Assembly (NCBI GenBank): GCA_036881905.1
Contig: JBAJNN010000029.1
Coordinates: 1 to 25,100, forward strand
Direction: 5' to 3'
From: JBAJNN01 sp036881905
GTDB taxonomy: Bacteria > Pseudomonadota > Alphaproteobacteria > Rhizobiales > Im1
Length of the DNA stretch: 25,100 nt
The position numbers and the translations under genes were made by a program. Of the stretch, positions 21,600 through 25,100 are shown in pieces. Position 1 is the stretch's first letter. Every line of letters starts with the position of its first letter. The notes beneath the pieces were generated by a model. It searched no databases, was not told the origin of the DNA, and worked only from the letters and a program-made list of their open reading frames with translations.

Positions 21600-23117
21600 A
21601 TGAGTCTTGACTATCTCATGCATGGTTTTGCCGTCGCATTGAACGTGCAGAATCTGACTATCGGGTTTGTCGGATGTTTCATCGGCACGATGGTCGGCGC
21701 CTTGCCCGCCATCGGCCCGATCAACGCCATCGCGTTGCTTGTGCCCATCGCCTATACGATGGAGTTTCCGGCGGAAAGCACGATGATTCTCCTCGCTTCC
21801 GTCTATTGCGGGGCGGAGTATGGCGGCCGCATCTCCTCTGTCCTGCTCAATGTCCCCGGCGATGCCGGCGCGGTGATGAGCGCGCTCGACGGCTACCCGC
21901 TCGCCTGTCAGGGTCGAGCGGGAGAGGCGCTGAGCCTAAGCGGGCTTTCGTCCTTTGTCGGAGGGATGGTCGGGGCTTTGGGGCTTGCGCTTTTCGCGCC
22001 GTTGCTGGCCGGTCTCGCCACTGGTTTCGGGCCGGCGGAATATTTCGTTCTGACGGTTTTCGCCTTCGCCACGCTCGGCTCTATGCTTGGCGGCCGGCCG
22101 GTGAAAACGCTGATCGGTTGCACGCTGGGGCTGATGCTGGCGACGGTCGGGCTGGATGCGACTTCGGGGGCCTATCGCTTCACCTTCGACCAGGCCGAAC
22201 TTGGTGACGGTATCGAATTCGTCGTATTGGTCATTGGCCTGTTCTCGATTCCCGAAGCGCTGATCATGTTGGAAAACCAAGCTGAAGGTCTTACGGAGAT
22301 CGGTAAGCTCGGACGGATTCTGGCGCGCGCCGACGATATTCGCAAATCGGCGGGCACGGCGCTGCGCAGCGCGATCATCGGCTTTGTGGTCGGTGTCCTG
22401 CCGGGGACCGGGGCTTCGGTGTCCGGTGCGATCGCCTATATGACGGCCAAGCGGCTTTCAGACACCGAACGGACGTTCGGCAAGGGAGATGTGCGCGGAC
22501 TGGCGGCGCCTGAGGCGGCGAACAACGCCACCGCCTGCGGGGCTTTCGCGCCGATGCTGACATTGGGCGTTCCGGGTTCGGGCACCACCGCGGTCATGCT
22601 GGGCGCGCTGATGCTTTACAATATTCAGCCGGGACCGATGTTGCTCTCCGAACGGCCCGAACTCGTCGGCGGTCTTGTGGCCTCGCTCTTCATCGCCAAT
22701 ATTCTTCTGCTCATTCTCAACCTGCCTCTGGTCACCCTGTTCGCCCGTATCCTGCTGATCCCCAACTGGATACTGGCGCCGGGCATTCTGGTGTTGTCCA
22801 TCGTCGGCGTCTATGCTGCGCATGCCTCAGGTTTTTCGGTCCTGCTCATGCTGGGGATCGGCATGATGGGATGGCTTTTGCGCAAGCTCGGCTTCGACAT
22901 GGCCCCCATCATTTTAGGCTTCGTTCTGGGGTCGGTCATGGAGACCAACCTGCGCAACGCGCTGGCGATCAGCGGCGGCGATGTGGCGATCCTGTTTGCA
23001 AGCGGGCTCTGTATCGCCCTATGGCTCATAACGGCGGCAATGGCGATTTTGCCGTTTGTCGCCAGTTTGAGACGATATGAGAAAGACCGGGGACCGAAGG
23101 GAACGCGGAGCTTATGA
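21600..23117 (+). CDS. tctA: Tripartite tricarboxylate transporter large permease (TctA family)
   Basis: A 505-residue multi-helix permease of the TctA family. The conserved motifs are GALPAIGPINAIALLVPIAY, EYGGRISSVLLNVPGDAG, GVLPGTGASVSGAIAYMTAK and the NNATACGAFAPMLTLGVPGS loop. ATG 21600 follows GACGGGAGC at a suitable distance and matches the family start (MSLDYLMHGF). It forms the membrane channel with TctB and receives substrate from the TctC-type protein, driven by ion gradients. The downstream gene is a minus-strand pseudogene, so the operon ends here. Confidence 0.93.
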   Translation: MSLDYLMHGFAVALNVQNLTIGFVGCFIGTMVGALPAIGPINAIALLVPIAYTMEFPAESTMILLASVYCGAEYGGRISSVLLNVPGDAGAVMSALDGYPLACQGRAGEALSLSGLSSFVGGMVGALGLALFAPLLAGLATGFGPAEYFVLTVFAFATLGSMLGGRPVKTLIGCTLGLMLATVGLDATSGAYRFTFDQAELGDGIEFVVLVIGLFSIPEALIMLENQAEGLTEIGKLGRILARADDIRKSAGTALRSAIIGFVVGVLPGTGASVSGAIAYMTAKRLSDTERTFGKGDVRGLAAPEAANNATACGAFAPMLTLGVPGSGTTAVMLGALMLYNIQPGPMLLSERPELVGGLVASLFIANILLLILNLPLVTLFARILLIPNWILAPGILVLSIVGVYAAHASGFSVLLMLGIGMMGWLLRKLGFDMAPIILGFVLGSVMETNLRNALAISGGDVAILFASGLCIALWLITAAMAILPFVASLRRYEKDRGPKGTRSL

Positions 23118-23130
23118 TGGGACTAAACAA

Positions 23131-24014
23131 CTATGATCTGTCGAGAAAAAGCCCGTTGACGACATTGGCGCCGAGAATCAGGCAAAAGCCTAAGGTTTGG
23201 ATCGGTGTCAATGGCTCATGAAGGATGAGAGCAGCCAATGAGACCCCGACAACGGGTTCGATGGTGGTTAGAATAGAAACCGTAGGCGCGCTGAGCATCT
23301 TAAGTCCGCGGACAAATATGAAATATGACACTACCGTACCGAAGATTGTCATAAACATAAAATATATCCAAACTGTCCTCTGTCTTTCACCAGCTATTTT
23401 CAGCAATTAATGCCCTTTATTTAGAAAAATAAGAATTAAAAAAGACCTTACAATAAATGATATATAAATAGTTATTTTTGGCTCTTCATGATCTATAATT
23501 TTTTCCCTAAAACATAATATGCTGCATATGCACCCCCAGAACATAGTCCTGAAAAAATTCCAATTATATCGATATAAGGTTTGTTAAATTTTATTCCAAT
23601 CACCATATAAACGGACAGAAATCAAATTAAAGATATAAAAATTTGTATGATTGATATTTTGATTTTCAGAATCAGTTTTGAAAGAAATATTGTTTATATG
23701 GGGCTTGTATACAAAAGAGCGACGGAACAGGTTACGCCAATATATTTTATTTCTATAAAATATAGTGTATTATATAAAAATACCCCGAAAAAAGACTGCA
23801 AAATATATATTTTATAACTTTTTACTTTTAATAAAGATCTCTATATGAAAGGAATAAATATCAGCAGAATCAGTCCGGACAAAACAATACGTAACGAGGC
23901 CACTTCAAAGCCTGTATAGCCATTTCGGTTCGAAAACCGCGCGAAAACTCCAAGCGTTCCCCACAAGGTCGCCGCCGAGCTAACCATGACAAAACCCGAA
24001 CGCTTTTGGCTCAT
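23131..24014 (-). pseudogene. Decaying DMT/EamA-family transporter gene with an AT-rich core
   Basis: Read from ATG 24014 on the minus strand, it begins MSQKRSGFVMVSSAATLWGT and continues as a two-EamA-repeat drug/metabolite transporter. In the middle several in-frame stops appear, yet EamA-like pieces remain readable between them (SFFGVFLYNTLYF, GIFSGLCSGGAYAAYYVLGK). A frameshift follows, and the last 91 residues (23131-23406) are an intact C-terminal EamA half ending GLFLDRS. The outer parts have ordinary base composition, while about 23410-23870 is very AT-rich, with sharp edges. The gene cannot make a full transporter; the C-terminal part could still be expressed from a TTG but has no clear ribosome binding site. 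Confidence 0.8.
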
Positions 24015-24099
24015 AGTGTTCTCAATGCACAGAGGTAGACGACCATTTGTGTTTTTTTGTTTTTTAATCCCGTTATTTTATCAATCAGTTTTATAATGC

Positions 24100-24880
24100 C
24101 TAGTCCATAGTTTGGAAATTTTTTAATATAAATTTAATTTTATTATCATTAATATTTATTAAATAAAGTTTATGTTTTATAAACAATCCTTGTTTTTCGA
24201 TCAGGAATTCAAAATCTCTTTGTATTTGAGTGCCGTATGATGCTGTTTCACTCAGTTCAGCTGGACAAAAAGACAAAAATCGATCGCAAGCGTTTATTGG
24301 CCGCCATACCGAGAAAATAAACACCCCTTCCAGATGTAAAATTTTCGACAGTTTTTTAAGAAAATCTGCCCTGTCCTGGATCTGCATAATTGTATTCATT
24401 ATGTATGTTATCAGTCGAAAGGTCGTGGAGCAAAGCTTTTGTTCAGAAAATGTCCTGAAATAAAATTTTCAGGCGAACATCCCAATTCAGCAACCACCCC
24501 CTCGCCACAGCTGATGCTTGCGAAGAAATATCAACGCCCGAGGGAGAGGACCTAAGTTTGAAGGCGACCTCCATGTACCGTCCCGTTGCGGTTCTAATAT
24601 CAAGACTCCTTCCAGTCTCAAATCCTGAAGGCGCCAAGCGTTTGAACGCGCGTAACCCCATTTCTTTTTTAACACGATCTGAGCCGGACACCTCATCCCA
24701 TGAGGTGTAAAATGCCCTCTCATAGCTGATAGTCATAAGCCCGACCGGTTCACTGTTTGGTATGGTGTTACGATGATGAAAGCGCCCTCCAAACCAAGCC
24801 AAATTCTGATATGGCAATTCAATTCTCGCACCAGGTTTTCTAACCGTTAATATATTTAAGGGCTGTAATTCCAGGGATTT
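24100..24880 (-). pseudogene. Decaying class I SAM-dependent methyltransferase gene
   Basis: The upstream part (24880-24443, minus strand) reads through SYERAFYTSWDEVSGSDRVK to the SAM-binding motif I, RSLDIRTATGRY, where the expected Gly is Arg, and then GVDISSQASAVARG. It hits a TGA at 24443-24445. The following piece is in a second frame (LNKSFAPRPFD), then a one-base loss near 24413 moves it to a third frame (LITYIMNTIMQIQDRADFLK, GVFIFSVWRP), which ends at 24100. Two frameshifts and a mutated motif I indicate a dead gene. The first 40 or so residues are not recognisable. The 3' part is AT-rich, like the core of the neighbouring transporter pseudogene. The original substrate is unknown. 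Confidence 0.7.
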
Positions 24881-24981
24881 TTAGCGGCCAGGCCAATTGA
24901 CCCCCGGGCGTTGCCCTCCATACCCGACCAACCCCAACTTATTCCGCGATACTTTGCAGCGTCCCGGATAAGCGCACGGCC

Positions 24982-25013
24982 TGACGATGATCGCGCCGGT
25001 GGAGTGATCGTCA
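24982..25013. repeat. Inverted repeat upstream of the right-end regulator promoter
   Basis: TGACGAT (24982-24988) and ATCGTCA (25007-25013) are perfect 7-bp arms separated by 18 bp. They lie about 40 bp upstream of the -35 at 25050, in a GC-rich gene-free stretch. No equivalent is seen at the left-end copy. It may be a regulator site or chance. Confidence 0.3.
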
Positions 25014-25049
25014 CTGTTGGCTGTTATATTGCGGCGCGGCAATGCGGTA

Positions 25050-25084
25050 TGGACACAGCTGATTTTGTGCTATATATTGCACGA
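25050..25084 (+). promoter_or_regulatory. Second copy of the leaderless promoter/operator
   Basis: TGGACA (25050-25055), a 17-bp spacer and TATATT (25073-25078) are followed by GCACGA and the ATG at 25085. Spacing and bases match the left-end copy (188-222), including GCACGA directly before the ATG. The dyad is TTGTGCTA (25065-25072) and TTGCACGA (25077-25084), six of eight positions paired. Confidence 0.6.
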
Positions 25085-25100
25085 ATGGAAACTCACGATA
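25085..25100 (+). CDS. Start of a probable paralogue of the XRE-type regulator (cut by window end)
   Basis: Only the first five codons are present: Met-Glu-Thr-His-Asp, compared with Met-Lys-Met-His-Asp at 223. With the matching promoter and operator directly ahead, this is probably a second member of the same small regulator family. Nothing can be said of its domains. Confidence 0.5.

Noticed and set aside
1..25100. Possibility that the window is one mobile island bracketed by the two regulator copies
   Set aside because: The interior is mostly core housekeeping genes (def, fmt, rplU, obgE, rpsI), which argues against a single transferred island.

Overview
This 25.1-kb window comes from an alphaproteobacterial chromosome. 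The evidence is the def-fmt pair, the STAS-fused MlaE/MlaF/MlaD/lipoprotein operon, rplU-rpmA-obgE, rplM-rpsI and a TctCBA transporter. The family could be Rhodospirillales-like or Hyphomicrobiales-like; the sequence alone does not settle it. Most genes look GC-moderate (roughly 50-58% by eye). An accessory stretch near the right end is much more AT-rich and decayed. No rRNA, tRNA, CRISPR array or intact transposase gene was seen.

Layout. (1) 1-930: a dispersed bipartite palindromic repeat, a small XRE-type regulator with a palindromic and apparently leaderless promoter, and a short gene remnant. (2) 933-2830: def, fmt and trxA, i.e. removal and addition of the initiator formyl group plus a thioredoxin. 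(3) 2920-9656: four tandem paralogous periplasmic peptide-binding proteins (SBP_bac_5/OppA type) with no permease or ATPase genes. (4) 9748-11429: a broken MFS transporter gene on the minus strand carrying a repeat copy that reads through in frame, a second repeat copy beside its 5' end, and a small unknown gene. (5) 11787-15281: a tightly overlapping mlaE-mlaF-mlaD-lipoprotein operon for envelope phospholipid transport. (6) 15377-19751: a rhomboid protease, then rplU, rpmA, obgE, rplM and rpsI, with structured leader candidates ahead of rplU and rplM. (7) 19876-23117: tctC, tctB and tctA, with a repeat copy between tctC and tctB. (8) 23131-24880: two decaying minus-strand genes, a DMT/EamA transporter and a class I SAM methyltransferase, with abrupt AT-rich blocks. 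(9) 25050-25100: a second copy of the regulator promoter/operator and the first codons of a probable paralogue, cut by the window edge.

The signals most worth following are these. The same -35/-10/palindrome/ATG architecture occurs at both window ends, which suggests a family of leaderless autoregulated XRE repressors. A roughly 105-bp two-hairpin repeat has four copies; its right half is shared but its left hairpin comes in two types, and one copy lies in frame inside a gene, as Rickettsia palindromic elements do. The oppA array is mosaic between paralogues and has a conserved promoter/operator module ahead of two copies. The two decaying genes at the right have AT-rich blocks that still read as the same protein families. 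Less certain are the rplU and rplM leader structures and a nine-G tract in mlaD.
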